Shown here: positions 11,130 to 22,315 of the stretch, one piece after another | Layout of the letters: each line of letters begins with the position of its first letter | Numbering within the stretch: the first letter of the stretch is position 1 | Assembly (NCBI GenBank): GCA_008508345.1 | Contig: QNGE01003036.1 | Span: 1 to 64,000 of the forward strand | Source of the DNA: Paragonimus westermani | Lineage: Eukaryota > Platyhelminthes > Trematoda > Plagiorchiida > Troglotrematidae | Reading direction: 5' to 3' | DNA length: 64,000 bases | Made by a program: the position numbers and the translations under genes | The notes under the pieces: generated by a model | The model's database searches: none | The model's input: the letters and a program-made list of their open reading frames with translations, nothing else | What the model was told of the DNA's origin: nothing

Positions 11130-11366
11130 ATGAAGATCATGTTGCCGCAGCTGGTTGGGGATGGGGGTGTGGGGAGTTTCCTGGAGGACTTAGAGAACGT
11201 GGCGGAGGCGGTCGGAACGAAGGCGGACAGGGCGAAGCTGGCGGCCCTGCGGATGCTGCCCAAGGGCAGTGCGGAGGCGATGCTGGATGCAGCGCGAAGG
11301 GGCCCTGCCAAGCTGGAGTGGGTCGCCGAGAAAGGGGCGTCTGGGCCGGCTCGATTTGAAACGTGA
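11130..11366 (+). pseudogene. Gypsy gag N-terminal fragment
   Basis: The frame from ATG 11130 encodes MKIMLPQLVGDGGVGSFLED, then DRAKLAALRMLPKGSAEAML: an acidic, helix-rich gag start of about 79 residues. The ATG sits just after the PBS, which is why I chose it over the in-frame upstream ATG at 11076, inside the presumed LTR. The frame closes at 11366, far short of a full gag of several hundred residues, and no CCHC knuckle is seen. High GC and clean codon structure contrast with the following sequence. Confidence 0.65.
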
Positions 11367-11569
11367 TAAACTAGTAACAAAGTATGGGGTGGTTCCACTA
11401 GTGAGAAAGCGCAAAACCCATTTTGGACAAATCGAAGTGAAGGTACCCAGGGCAATGCCAACTTGTTACATTCAGTTGTTGAACGGAGTGATACGCAAAT
11501 TTCAGGGATTTTTCACCACGGATCAGGACACGTACGGCTACTGTGACTGGGTTGAACACGAAATCCCTA

Positions 11570-12250
11570 TCGAGCCGAAGGGATTTCGGCCATTCGGACT
11601 CCGGAGAAGTCCAATGCACTTGTAGCCGGAAGGAGGCCGATAGCTTGTTCAACTCTCCTATCTTGTTGTTAAAAATGCCTAACGGTAAATTTTGATTCGG
11701 TGTCGGTTTCAGGCGGTTGAACGAGACAACGATCAGCAAAGTCGTAGCGGTCCCGTCTGTGACGGAGATTTTCGACAAGCTAGAGGACGTTAGGGAGTTT
11801 ACAGCGTTGGGCTTACGGTCCGGATATTGGCAGGTCCCGATCAAACCATCGAACCGGGATAAAACAGCATTCACAGTAGGTTAAGAGCAATACCGCTTCG
11901 AACGGATGCCGTTCGGACTCTCAGGCGCCCCCTCACGTTCAGACGACTGATGCTAAAGACGCTGGATGGAGTGAGCAATACGGTTTTCTATGGAGCCGAC
12001 ATCGTCATTTACAGAGCGAGTAAGACAGCGCATACAGTACAGGTTTCCGCGGTGCTGCAGAAGATTGAAAAAGCCGGCCTCTAGGTCAATAGTTCGAAGT
12101 CTCAACTGGCGAAATAAACGGTAATACTTTTCGGTCACAAGGTCGGTCAGGGGATGTCCAGCCACTGTCAGAGAATCTGCCGACAATAGAGGCTATTCCG
12201 GTGTCAACTTTGAAGAGGACGCTGTGAAAGTTCCTCGGTCGCGTTGGGTT
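11570..12250 (+). pseudogene. Gypsy reverse transcriptase, frameshifted
   Basis: Pieces in several frames give FRRLNETTISKVVAVPSV, ALGLRSGYWQVPIKPSNRDK, AFTVG and EQYRFERMPFGLSGAPS, which are gypsy RT motifs in order (motif A region LxSGYWQ; motif B FGLSxAPS). The YxDD site reads NTVFYGADIVIY, so one catalytic Asp is gone. A stop sits between AFTVG and EQYRF. Further on GHKVGQG is the usual LGH motif. The protein is inactive. Confidence 0.8.
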
Positions 12251-12784
12251 CTACAGCCGCTTCATCAAAACTTCCATAACCTTGCGAGTCCTTTATACGG
12301 AATTCTGAGGAAGGATTGTCATTTTCAATGGTCACAGAAAGCCAACCATGCGTTCATCGAGATCCAACGGCTGATGAAAAAAGGACAGCTGATCCTGAAC
12401 TTGCCAGTGACTGGACACAGCTTCATTGTCTCAACGGATGCGAGTGACGTAGGGATTGGAGCTGTACTAAAGCAGGAAGGCGGTGTTGTGGAATACGCCA
12501 TTCGGGTACTGAGTCCTGCTAAACGAAACTATTCAACGATAGAGAAGGAGAGTTTGGCATTCGTATGGGCCTTGGAAAAATGGAGGCCGTACTTGCTCGG
12601 CCGACGTTTCCATGTGGAGACCGATCACAAACCGTTGGATTGGAGTAAATCGGCGAACGACCCCCGAGGAAGGCTGGCTCGTAGGGCGTTACGACTACAG
12701 GAGTACGACTTCACAATTCGCCATGTAGCCAGAAAAGAGAACCGTGTGCCCGATTTGATTTCTCCGAACGCAACACCTGGATGA
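12224..12784 (+). pseudogene. Gypsy RT connection and RNase H domain
   Basis: This clean frame of 186 codons reads HNLASPLYGILRKDCHFQWS (RT connection), then FIVSTDASDVGIGAVLKQ (first RNase H Asp), RNYSTIEKESLAFVWALEKW (catalytic Glu), FHVETDHKPLDW (second Asp) and RLQEYDFTIRHVARKENRVP with the conserved terminal H/N region. All key residues of the RNase H fold are visible. It is the best preserved part of this element and is continuous with the RT upstream through a frameshift. Confidence 0.9.
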
Positions 12785-13060
12785 GGTCCACAAGGGCGTG
12801 ACCGGAGTTAACAGTATCGAACTGGAGAGTGATTCCGGGAAGTTACAAGCAGCACAGAGGATGGATACAGCGATCCGGGTGGTGATTGATTGACTCTTGT
12901 CGGGTGGACAACCGCTAGAAGACGATGGGAATCCGAAATTGAAGGCTTTCAGAATGCACTGGTCCGATTTGCAGCTGAATAGTGCCGGAAGTTTGATGCG
13001 TTAATTGCGGGACGGAATAAATGTCCCGGTCATACTGGCGGAGTTGAGTGTGGCAATTAC

Positions 13061-13135
13061 AATAATATATATTTCTCAACGCATATATGAAAAGCACGCT
13101 GGGTTATGAGCGATCACTGCAGATTTTTACAAGCC
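13061..13135 (+). repeat. Unnamed dispersed short repeat, copy 1
   Basis: The repeat begins AATAATATATATTTCTCAAC, continues GCATATATGAAAAGCACGCT, then GGGTTATGAGCGATCACTGC. Seven copies occur between 13 and 26.5 kb on both strands. This copy directly abuts the end of gypsy fragment A. Confidence 0.7.
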
Positions 13136-15838
13136 ATATAAAAACGACTGAGTAACTGGTAGCAAAACATGAAGCCTTCCGTCAAGATGGACGTGGTTAA
13201 AAAAAATGAATGTAGTTTTTGAGAACTTTGAAGCTCACAACAGAGAAGGAGATGGTTTGCTCGCTTCACAGATTTAGACTAAAAATGGGATGTTACACTA
13301 ATTTACATTTTGCAAGATTGGGGGTGGGCAATTTGTTAAATAGTTCGAGGTCATCCCCGGAAGAATGCCCACACGCATCTGCGGAGTGGTTCACCATTAG
13401 AAGATAAAATTGGCGTCCGGAAAATGTGAAGACAGGTCGGCTTTGGCGAGGCAGGGCGGAAAATCCCAAAATCTAGCGAACGATTGGGCAGGTTCCAACG
13501 CAGGGCTTCGTCGATTCCTCGAATAACGTCAAAAAGTTTAACATCTCGCGAACCGTTCATCTAAGACGAAGTTCCGTGCGCCCATCCGTCGTAGAAAAGT
13601 TTCCTCGCTCAGTGGATAATATGGGGATCGGAGAGGAGAATGTAACTCCACATGTTAGATGAGAAAATGTAGGGTTATAACATTTACAACGGCAAGTAAT
13701 GTTCCAGCGGAAATTCTGATAAAGAACTCATGATATTATTTTTTCTATGACTATTGTAATATATAACCCCAACTTCTGTTTGTTGCGTCGTTTTGCTATG
13801 TACTCGGGAGTTATTCGGGCGAACGGAGAATTGAGTTGACGGTCTGGAGAGCCGCATGAAATGAGCGCGTGATAACTAAAGCTTACNAAATCGGAGGTGG
13901 CATAAAAACCTCATCTTCACACTGCTTGTCAGATACCGTTCACATATAAATAGCATACGAGAGGCATGCCTCAATGCGATGACAAATGCATGTTTCAAGA
14001 GAAAGTATGTGCGCTTCGAAGAAGGCAGTAACGCTTCCTACAACCCATGCTAATAAGCCAAATAAGAAATTGCTTCCGCAAGGAAAGAAATTTTCACGGA
14101 GTACTCCACCGCGGTCTCCTTCCAAACCGACCTAGTCAACTGAACTTTATGTCGTTCATGACTGGTGCACATGGTCCTTCTGTTTGTAGTAAGTAGGTTA
14201 CGCTTTGAATCTACCAAAATGTTGGTCATCCTTTTCGACGCGTCGCCCTATAAATCATTCTTTGTAGAGATGCTCCTTGAAGATTCGATGATAAAATGTC
14301 TATTTTCCCACCGAAAAGTTGCCGGTTATTTGATTAGAACAGACGTAACTTACGCACATTATGCCAGAGCTGAGTTTCATATGTCCATAACTCAAACGCT
14401 CACCACTCCAAGAATTCGCTACCAGTCGCTCTTTCATTAATCCACCAATGTTTGTGTTTTGTAAAAAATAGCAATCGTGACCTACCGCTTACGGATTACA
14501 GAAACGCTGGCAGAATGGGCAGAGGGCGTTTACAAAAGAAAGCTCCCAACTGTCCCAGAATGTTTCCTAAAATTTTACGAAGGCCTTGCCATTACAAAAC
14601 TTTGCAGGTCCACAAAAAGGCCTGTTGGAATTAATCATTGCATCTAAGCGCCACGGTCGCAAGAAGCTATATTAGGTAATCAGTTGAGTGGAATCCAACC
14701 TCAACCCTGACATGAATTATCTATTCAAACGTAGAAAACCACAAACAACCTGAACAAATTCCCGAGGCTCATTATAGCTCTAATTGTTTGGTTGCGGAAC
14801 TAAAAGGTTAGATTAAGTGCTTCACTGGAACGTCTACGCTACGATCGAGTGCTCTGACTATCTCAGCTGAAGTCTCAAAATTTCCTGGCTCTTCAAATTT
14901 GTTGCTGTCTACATAGTTACCCCTCCCTTCTCATGTGCGAACAAGTGGTTTATCAATATTCATCCAAATAAAATCACTCAAAACCATTTCATTAAGCTAG
15001 TGGTAATACGAAGTAGGTCTCCATTGCTGATACCAGCTAACTTAACAAAATAATGTCAGTGTATCGTTCGTCCGTAGGGACTCAGTTTTTTCAAAAAATG
15101 CCAATGACAACGCTAGCCTTATTGCTGGATGGGTGAAATGGATCTCAAAAATTCGTTTTGTAAGTAAATATGGTACGTAGTTTGAAAAAGCCAATAGTAG
15201 TATTCTGAATGTCTTGCGCAGTAACATTTCGTTTGCATCTCATTGGTTACTTTTGGGAAATTAACATACACTTCATATAGTGGGCGAGCAAGCAACTAAG
15301 CGAAATCAGTCTAGTCATGTCTGAGGCAGTCAGTCAGATGTCCAAAGCGGAAGCAGCAAGATGCAGCTGAGGTGTACTCGTTATTAAGAAACATGAAGTT
15401 GATGCAATACAAAGGAATTGTTATTGGCCAGGGGGTTGCTAAAAGTCCAAAAAAATATTGGTTAAAAAATCCATATATATTGAATGTAAAAGGTCAATTG
15501 TGGTTAGAAAATCTACAGAAAACAAACAAGTGCCGAAATAATGTATATCGATTTACACAGTCTGGAAGGAACGAAATATGGATCGAGAAAAGATAGGGGT
15601 GGTCCAAAAATTTGAAATTGTGTGAAGAAATGCATGGGTCCAAAAATTCGAGTTTGGGAAAAATGCAAAAGTAGAATGAAGACAAAGAGTATCAGTCGCT
15701 AGTCATCAAGTGTTTCTGGGCGCACAAAGTGAGATTCAGCCAACATATTCCGACAGCTTCCGCGATATTGGGAGTCTGCTTTGGTTTGGGTCTATAGAAC
15801 ACTCTGAAGGCGGCTCTCGGGTCCACTGAGTGCTTAGT
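13136..15838. other. No gene recognised (contains one ambiguous base)
   Basis: There are short frames only (longest 14165-14440 plus, 91 codons), none with a motif I know. An N stands at 13887. The stretch lies between short-repeat copy 1 and the Penelope-like fragment and is probably old repeat sequence. Confidence 0.35.
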
Positions 15839-16400
15839 CTATAGAAGATGTTTTGTAATGGCACTGGCAGCACAACTGACACCCGAACTTGAAAGCCGTT
15901 TCGTCACAATACGTCGAAATCCGTGAACAGAAGTCCCAACGAGGCCACGTTTTTGACTAGTTGGTACGGAGCTCATAAATTGCAGATATTGTTCTGTCCA
16001 TGTGGAATTGCGATGGATACCTCTGAAAAGTGGCACATCCTCGCGTCTTTTCAGCAAAACGTCTAAGAATGATATTCTCCCATTCTGCTCAACTTCAAGG
16101 GTTGAGGTCAAATTTTTGTGCAAACTATTTAACAGCTCTTGAAAAACTGTTACTTGCCAATGGCCGTCTTACAGAGCCAAAATGTCGTCCACGTATCGTT
16201 TATAAAACGACGTGTTTCGAATTTCAGTGCTCCTCTTCCTGATCTCATAAATAATTTTTATATGGGGAATGTTTCTGCGACGGAAGAACGCACGGAACTT
16301 CGTCTCGGTTGAGCGATTCGCCAGAATTTCAACTTTTTGAGGGTTTCCAATAATCAACGGAATCCTGCGCCGAAGTTTGGTCAATCGTTTGCTGGATTTT
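15839..16400 (-). pseudogene. Penelope-like element reverse transcriptase fragment
   Basis: On the minus strand, 16384-16169 ends NTSFYKRYVDDILAL, the RT catalytic YVDD box, and 16123-15839 continues LHKNLTSTLEVEQNGRISFL, DVLLKRREDVPLFRGIHRN and STWTEQYLQFMSSVPTSQKR. The order YVDD, short helix, (L)FTxExE-like strand, FLDV, then R-K/S-T(T)W(T)xxYL(x)FxS is characteristic of Penelope-like elements. The two parts are in different frames with about 45 bp between. No GIY-YIG endonuclease is seen downstream and the upstream RT is missing. Confidence 0.8.
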
Positions 16401-16749
16401 GAAATTCTCCGTTCTCTCTCGCCAAAGCCGTCTTATTTTACCATGTTCCAGACGCCCGTTATATCTCGAAATGACGAGACACTCCAAAGATGCATTTAGA
16501 CGATCTCTCCAGAGCGACCTTGAACCATTTGGAAAAAATATCGATCCCACACAGCCTTTTAAGAGAAAAATAATGCATTACCCATTATTTCCACTGAATC
16601 TGTGAAGAAGGCAAACTACCTATTTCAACATTGCTTGCGCCAGAGTTACATGAACTACAATCATTTCTTTTTTGATCACGTCCGTCTTGGTAGCAAGTTT
16701 CAAGTCGGTGCTTTCGTTTAATTTTTCGTTTTGCATCTCTTGTAAGTAT

Positions 16750-16822
16750 TTGAATCGTTCGTGCATAAAGCAGCGTGCCTTTCACATATGCTTTGAGAAA
16801 TATACATTGTTGTTATTATTTC
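16750..16822 (-). repeat. Unnamed dispersed short repeat, copy 2
   Basis: The plus strand reads CAGCGTGCCTTTCACATATG then CTTTGAGAAATATACATTGT TGTTATTATT, the inverse of copy 1. It ends where gypsy fragment B begins, so copies 1 and 2 form an inverted pair bracketing 13.06-16.82 kb between two gypsy pieces. Confidence 0.65.
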
Positions 16823-17800
16823 TATTCCGGAACCAAGAGGAGTTGCCAATACGACCTGATGGTGTGCTGTGTCGGAAAGATCAGTTGGTCATTCCACCAA
16901 CGATACAAAAGGCGATATTAGAGGACATGCACAAAGGTCACCTTAGTGTGGAGAAAATGAAATTGCCGGCTTAACAGATGTGTTGGTGGCAGAAGGTGAA
17001 CTCGGATATCAAGAGCATCACATTAAATTGGCACTCCTGACTTCACAAAATAAAGACACTTCCGAGGAATTGGACACCCTCGTCGGAGAGTTACCTACCA
17101 TGGAGGTGAGCGCATGCAGACTATTATGGGTCACTTCTTGGTAAGTAATACATTCTGGTATTGACTGATTCTTACTCATGGTGGCCAGAAGTATTTATTA
17201 CATCCTCACCTTCCATGTCATTTAACATGCAGGCATTTCGTGAATGTTTCATTCATGAAGGCATTCCACAGGTCTTGGTGACGGACAACGGGTCAAAATT
17301 TTGTTCCACTAAAATGAAACTGGTTTTACAGCATCGGGTGTCGTCACTTTCGAACGGCGCCGCGGCATCCATGTCCGAACGGGACCGCAGAAAATCTAGT
17401 GAAAACGCTGAAAAGTGCCGTGAGTTCCACCAATTCTAAAACATTTGCTGACCTCGATGTGTTTTTGAAAACTTTCTGCTTCAGTACAGGAATGCAGCCC
17501 ATTGCACAACGAAGGAAAGCCCAGCGGTGCTCTTTAACTCAAGGCGAGTAAGAACTTCACCTCAGTGTGTAGATTCAACTTAGGAAATATATTTTCGTGG
17601 AAACGATTTTCGACCTGCCAAAGAATTGATCACTCGCCAGCTAGGCAGTACAATGGTGAAACTTACCGACCTGCATGATGCCTCCATTCATCGGAGACAC
17701 ACTGACCAAATCCAGTTTGGGAGCACTGAAAAAGTGGCCATGGAGGAAGCAGAACATTATTTACTGCAAGGTTTTGATGCCCAAGAAGGTCAGAACGATT
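16823..17800 (+). pseudogene. Ty3/gypsy integrase fragment B (possibly a different family from fragment A)
   Basis: The plus strand encodes RNQEELPIRPDGVLCRKDQL, VIPPTIQKAILEDMHKGHLS (zinc-binding HHCC region with its His), then after stops YILVLTDSYSWWPEVF (first catalytic Asp) and REC FIHEGIPQVLVTDNGSKF (second Asp in VTDNG). Downstream FENFLLQYRNAAHCTTKESP and AVLFNSRRVRTSP match the integrase C-terminal region that reads TP..SPAELLFGRR.LR in related elements; the catalytic Glu is not clear. At least four stops or frameshifts are present. LP.RPDGVL..GD.LV-type starts occur in K02A2.6/Mag-like integrases, unlike fragment A, so I list it separately. Confidence 0.8.
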
Positions 17801-19688
17801 AGTAAATATGAACGCGGAGGCTTCTAGAAGAGGGGGAGGTTGTGGTAAAAACCTTCTTGATTCATCCCTTATCCAAACGCCGGCACAGCAGAAGATCTGA
17901 CAAGCGGCCAATCCAAATTTTGCGTTAAAAATACAACATCGGGCTTTGACGAACAATTTGCTTCTTCCGTACTACACCAATCAACGTACAGTTTGTTACT
18001 TCGTATGTGCTAGTGCGATCAGCCAATTTTGTATATCCGTAGGTTCGGCTTCTCACCAGATGAATAGCAAGTGCATACTGCTATCAGTGCCAGGTCTTTT
18101 CCTTTCCACTTGCGTTGGGGGTTTTAATTCATGTACGATTTCTAGGACTATTTTAAGTCCCTAATTCCGAGTATCACAGAGGTGTAGTAAATAATTTGCT
18201 GCTATATATGCAGAAGATGACACGACCGCGGTAGCAGCAAGCTTGGAAAGAAATTCTTGCAATGTATGTATAACGTCCGATTGTTGCACCCGTGTGAATG
18301 ATGACAAATGCAGTGTCTCCGACGTCCAGCCGATGATGCTGTCCGCTTCTACTCTAGACAAAGGCTGGATTGCTATTATTCACAGGAATGCTGAAGAGGC
18401 AAAGTAGATGGTGTGTATACCATCACGGTGCTTTGATTATTAGTACCAAAGAAAGCCTGGTGGACTTACATGGAACAGTGGGATGAAAAGCTACAGCTGT
18501 AAAAGCATGGTAGTGTGACAATAGCTCCCTTGGGCAAAAGTTCCGTGGCTTGAGGATGCCAATGACTTGGACTTTCGAATCGATCGCAATATAGCTGCTG
18601 TACGTATAACTTAATCCTCTTGCGTAATTAGTCGAAGGGAGGACTTTGCGATATGAAATCAGTCAGCCGACGCAATAGATGCAATTCATACTCTTGTTTT
18701 GTGGCTATCAAAAGGGCTTCCAGTCTAGAACGGCAGCACGTGTTGTGAGGATTCGAGACCAGTCGCGGTGGGGTTAGCAGACTCACTTTAGAAAGACACG
18801 CTGTGGACCACAGCAGAAAATTTTACGTCGTCATCATATGATCTATTTCCCTAACAGAAGAAAACTCTACAGGTTGAAGGCAGGCATCAAGAGTGGTGTT
18901 TGGGTCAACGAAAAGTGGATCTCTCAAAAACACGGATTCGCTATGAGCGCATACTGATACCCTACCAGCAAACCAACTCAAAGTGCGCAAGGCTTTCGAC
19001 GTAGCCAAGACGCACAACATTTTCGCAGCGTCGCCTCTTCTGAATGACATGGTACTGCACGGTACCGTATAGAACAAAGCTATTACTTCTTTATTCGCAA
19101 CATCCAGCAGAGTTTTGAGAAATTGAAACAGACCTAACAGCAAGGAATGAAGTGCCCAAAAATAGTGCAGGAGCGTGGGCGCAGTCTGAACGCGAAATCG
19201 TCATCTCGTAAACACCGCGGTGGTTGTCACTAAGGGGGCGTGGCAAGGGTGCGCGAAGTCTGCACCAGCGCATGTAGCACAGAAAACAATTAGAGAAAAC
19301 TCCAAGCGGAAGCTCAAGGTTACCAGTTACCAACATTAGCTGAGAATAATTTAAGACCAGAGGTGGAGATTTCCTGCTTTTGTCCTTCTTTTAGAGTTCG
19401 GTACGCCGATCAGAGAAGTGGGGATGAGGAGGAGGCAGATCGGAATTATTAGCTCATCATTCCGAGTAGATAGGTAAAGAACTAATCTTTTCCAACGATC
19501 AGGTAGTTGTTTGCTCTTCAGGGGGCACTACGGGTGACTCTGTTGGTTGGGCGCGCTTGTCGCAGTCCACTGAGCGAACGAGAGTGTCAGGTTGGTTGAC
19601 GCTGTTACCGAACTCACAACCCTGTACAAAATCTCCTTCTTTGGTGATTTCAGTGTAAAGATTACTGGCCAGACAACAAAATTCACAT
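17801..19688. other. No gene recognised
   Basis: The first 150 bases may be the tail of the gypsy integrase fragment. The rest holds scattered frames (18823-19143 minus, 19091-19336 minus) with no motif I can name. Confidence 0.35.
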
Positions 19689-20549
19689 ATGGGGGCTCAT
19701 GCGATGGATAGATTATTGAAGGTTCTCCAAGCTAGGACACAACTCAAACACTTTGACCAGTACGTAATTTGGAGGGATGGGTGGACACATGACCTGTTTG
19801 ATCTAGTCGTCATCCAGTGTCTTAACGATATGGCCCATTTGAAAGTCACTGCTCAGCCCTTCGAAAATGGGAAGGCAGTTTTGCGATTAGCGCTTGTAGA
19901 CGATGAAGTCGAGCCCCAACAAAGGTGGTAAACTACTGGGAATCACTGACTCTGAATAACCATAGAAGTCCTACTGGAATGGGAGCCCGTTGGATGGGTA
20001 ACAAAAGAAGACATCGGGTCAGTTTCGATTGGTTGTTGTCCACTGGACGCGGACCCCTGTTCATGGACACACGTTCGCATTTGGGAGACTGAAGTCAGCC
20101 ATTCTCTGATTTCAGTGGATTACACGAAGTCAAAGGCTGTACGTCGATAGGTGCAATAAAGAAGGAACTTAGCAGTTAACGTCCGTTCGATCAGTAAGAA
20201 GTAACTTAAAGTGGCATTTTGTATTAGTCCCTTATTGGATCGTCGACTGATTCAGGGTTTGCATGAGTGGTATGTCAAACAGATTTTTATCATAATGGCG
20301 GGAGTTGTGACACAGAACAAATTCGCGCGACTCAACACGGAGTGGGTCTCAGTTTTTGCGGGCCTAATCCAGGGAGATCGATATGGAAAATTCTTCGGAC
20401 GTGATCAAAAGCAGTCTGCTGAAGCTGGTTGGTGCATGTGCACTAATGCATGGGTCACAAAGACTAGCAGCGCCGCCGTTAACGAGAGTACAAGAGGGCT
20501 CAAAGATCAATGGCACGTTCAAGAAGGTTGTCGGCTCGACGACGGCTGA
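19689..20549 (+). pseudogene. Decayed coding-like stretch, unknown protein
   Basis: Two open frames, 19689-19931 and 20211-20549, lie in the same reading frame, and the 280 bp between are also largely open in that frame apart from a few stops (for example a clear run EVLLEWEPVGWVTKEDIGSV). Together this suggests a once longer coding sequence of about 290 codons. The residues are ordinary protein-like (HFDQYVIWRDGWTHDLFDLV; HEWYVKQIFIIMAGVVTQNK). I do not recognise the family; a retroelement gag or ORF1 would fit the surroundings, but that is inference only. Confidence 0.3.
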
Positions 20550-20709
20550 GTGTTAACAAAGCAGGCAAGGACATGCACTGCAACATACTACAAGCAGTTT
20601 CAATTGAGGACGTCAGCTGACGTTTGGGGGGCTGTGGTAAAAGTGATGAAGATGTCGGTTCTGCCAGAGAAACCAGTGCACATCACCAATAACCGAGACA
20701 CCACGCAAC

Positions 20710-20710
<1 letters not shown>

Positions 20711-20772
<62 letters not shown>
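20711..20772 (+). repeat. (AAT)n microsatellite, about 20 units
   Basis: An uninterrupted AAT run of 62 bp. It precedes short-repeat copy 3 by about 28 bp, and other copies of that repeat also adjoin TAA/ATT-rich tracts, so it may have grown from the tail of such an element. Confidence 0.97.
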
Positions 20773-20773
<1 letters not shown>

Positions 20774-20800
20774 TCTAACCTGCGTGTTTCGCGTGTGACT

Positions 20801-20868
20801 AAATAAATAATATATATTCCTCAACGCGTATGTGAGAAGCACGCTTGGTTATGCGCGGAAAAAGCAGA
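20801..20868 (+). repeat. Unnamed dispersed short repeat, copy 3
   Basis: AAATAATATATATTCCTCAA, then CGCGTATGTGAGAAGCACGC, then TTGGTTATGCGCGG. The same order as copy 1; the (AAT)n microsatellite lies just upstream. Confidence 0.7.
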
Positions 20869-21289
20869 ATTAGCACAGGAATGTTTGATAGCTGCGGTCA
20901 CCCCCACACGTAGGAGGACAAAAACGAGTCCCCGAATAACTTAACCGTAAACCTCTTAAATATCCTACTAAAATCAACGAGGAGAATGCTTAATGACAAG
21001 ACTGCTCATTACTTCACAGCCCACGAGCTGTTGGCAGTTCAGCCACATATGTTTGTGGAAAACGGTCTTGTCCAACGAATCTGTCAACGTTTCTTGAAAG
21101 GTTCACTAACGCGTTGGATATAGGGAAAAAACAGAAGTCTGCCTCCTAGGTTTAAGAAGACTTGACTCGATTTACGAATATTTGCTTAAAAAGTCCAAGT
21201 TGTTTAAGCTGTGCTCAAAGATTCCGAGTTGAATGAAGGCTGACTTCCAAAATCAAGCTGTTTACACTGTAGTACAAAACGCCCAACCA

Positions 21290-22105
21290 AATTCAGCGGT
21301 TGCAAGAAGTGGATTTATATAGGGGTTTTTGCCAGGGGCTTTACTGTCGTTGATTTATATCACCAACTTGGAGTAGTACAAGTCTCGCGAGTGTTTTACG
21401 CTGTCCGACAGCGTCAGCTTGCTGACTGTGCAGACGAGACGATCACGCAGGGAAGTCTGGATAGAATCCACGTAGGAATGGTAACGTAGGAACACGCTCC
21501 AGGCGGAAGTAGATGTTTCCCACTGACACGGATGATAACCAACAACTAACGTGGTGCTTCAAAGGACACCTAAGGTAGAAGATTCAGGGGCACAGATGAA
21601 ATTAAACTTCACACCTTTTTTCCAAACAGTGGATACTGCACTAAAGGTCAGCAGAGTGCTGTTTTTGCTTAAAAGGACTAGATTTGTGAGAGCCACGGAC
21701 CCGAATTATCTTTGTTCAATAGGTGTGAGCTGCCGTAACCTGCATACATTCTGTGCACATCTGCAGCGCATGCCGTGTGAGGAATGTCCACGTTTTGAAG
21801 CGACCAAAGCGCGAATTTACAGGGTTGTTTGTGAAACGCAAGGGTACGGACTATTAAAGCATGCGCAGTCATTTGGATTCACTCTTTCGAAAAAAGCGGA
21901 CACAGGTGTAAGAATCCGAATGGAACTTCCAAACTTGCAGAGGTTTCCACCAATATCAGCGAAGCGCTGTTCACTCATGGTGACAAACCCGCGTCTCGTG
22001 AGTATGACGGGAGACTCGAAAAACAACTTGCAACAAAACTATTTGGAGTCGCATCTTCTTTTGGGGAACGGTGAATGCCTGGGACAAACTGATAGTAGAT
22101 ATTGA
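21290..22105 (+). pseudogene. CR1-like non-LTR reverse transcriptase remnant
   Basis: Around 21320-21380 the plus strand reads GFLPGALLSLIYITNLE, a decayed form of the CR1 motif (G)[19 protein letters not shown]. The frame at 21551-22105 contains ALKVSRVLFLLKRTRFVRAT, comparable to the post-palm KASR.LFLLKRAF..LTPE segment, and RFPPISAKRCSLMV. The catalytic FADD box is replaced by SLADCADE-like sequence. The assignment of the 184-codon frame is moderate; it has many substitutions relative to better CR1 copies at 28.5 and 33 kb. Confidence 0.5.
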
Positions 22106-22219
22106 ACTAGCTACGACCGCAAGTGGTTCCGAACACAAACTATCTTTGTTTTACCCTCTATTTATTTTCCTTTTTCCCCCTATTTTTCCTTCTTCTTTTT
22201 CAGCGTAATATCAAACGTC

Positions 22220-22315
22220 ACAACATAATCCCCAACGTATATGCAAGAAACACGCTGAAGTGAGAGCAATCAATGCAGATAATTATTGGCAATACAAATA
22301 AAAAACAATTAAGCA
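22220..22315 (+). repeat. Unnamed dispersed short repeat, copy 4
   Basis: ACATAATCCCCAACGTATAT, GCAAGAAACACGCTGAAGTG, AGAGCAATCAATGCAGATAA, then TTATTGGCAATACAAATAAA. This copy shows the longer form of the repeat, extending past GCAGATAATTAT into GCAATACAAAYAAA. Confidence 0.65.

Larger units (their letters stand above)
11040..13060 (+). mobile_element. Ty3/gypsy LTR retrotransposon fragment A (LTR end, PBS, gag, RT, RNase H)
   Basis: In order on the plus strand: a likely LTR end (...GCAACA), PBS-like TGGTGCCGTGACC (11106-11118), gag start (11130), RT segment (about 11570-12250), RNase H (about 12390-12784) and a post-RNase H linker (12785-13050). Gag is short and is followed after about 200 bp by the N-terminal flank of RT (HEIPIEPKGFRPFGLRRSP), so the nucleocapsid and protease regions are deleted or unrecognisable. 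Homology stops at 13050-13060 where a copy of the unnamed short repeat begins. No 3' LTR is visible. Confidence 0.85.

Noticed and set aside
20550..20842. Open frames with poly-isoleucine on both strands
   Set aside because: They are translations of the (AAT)n microsatellite.
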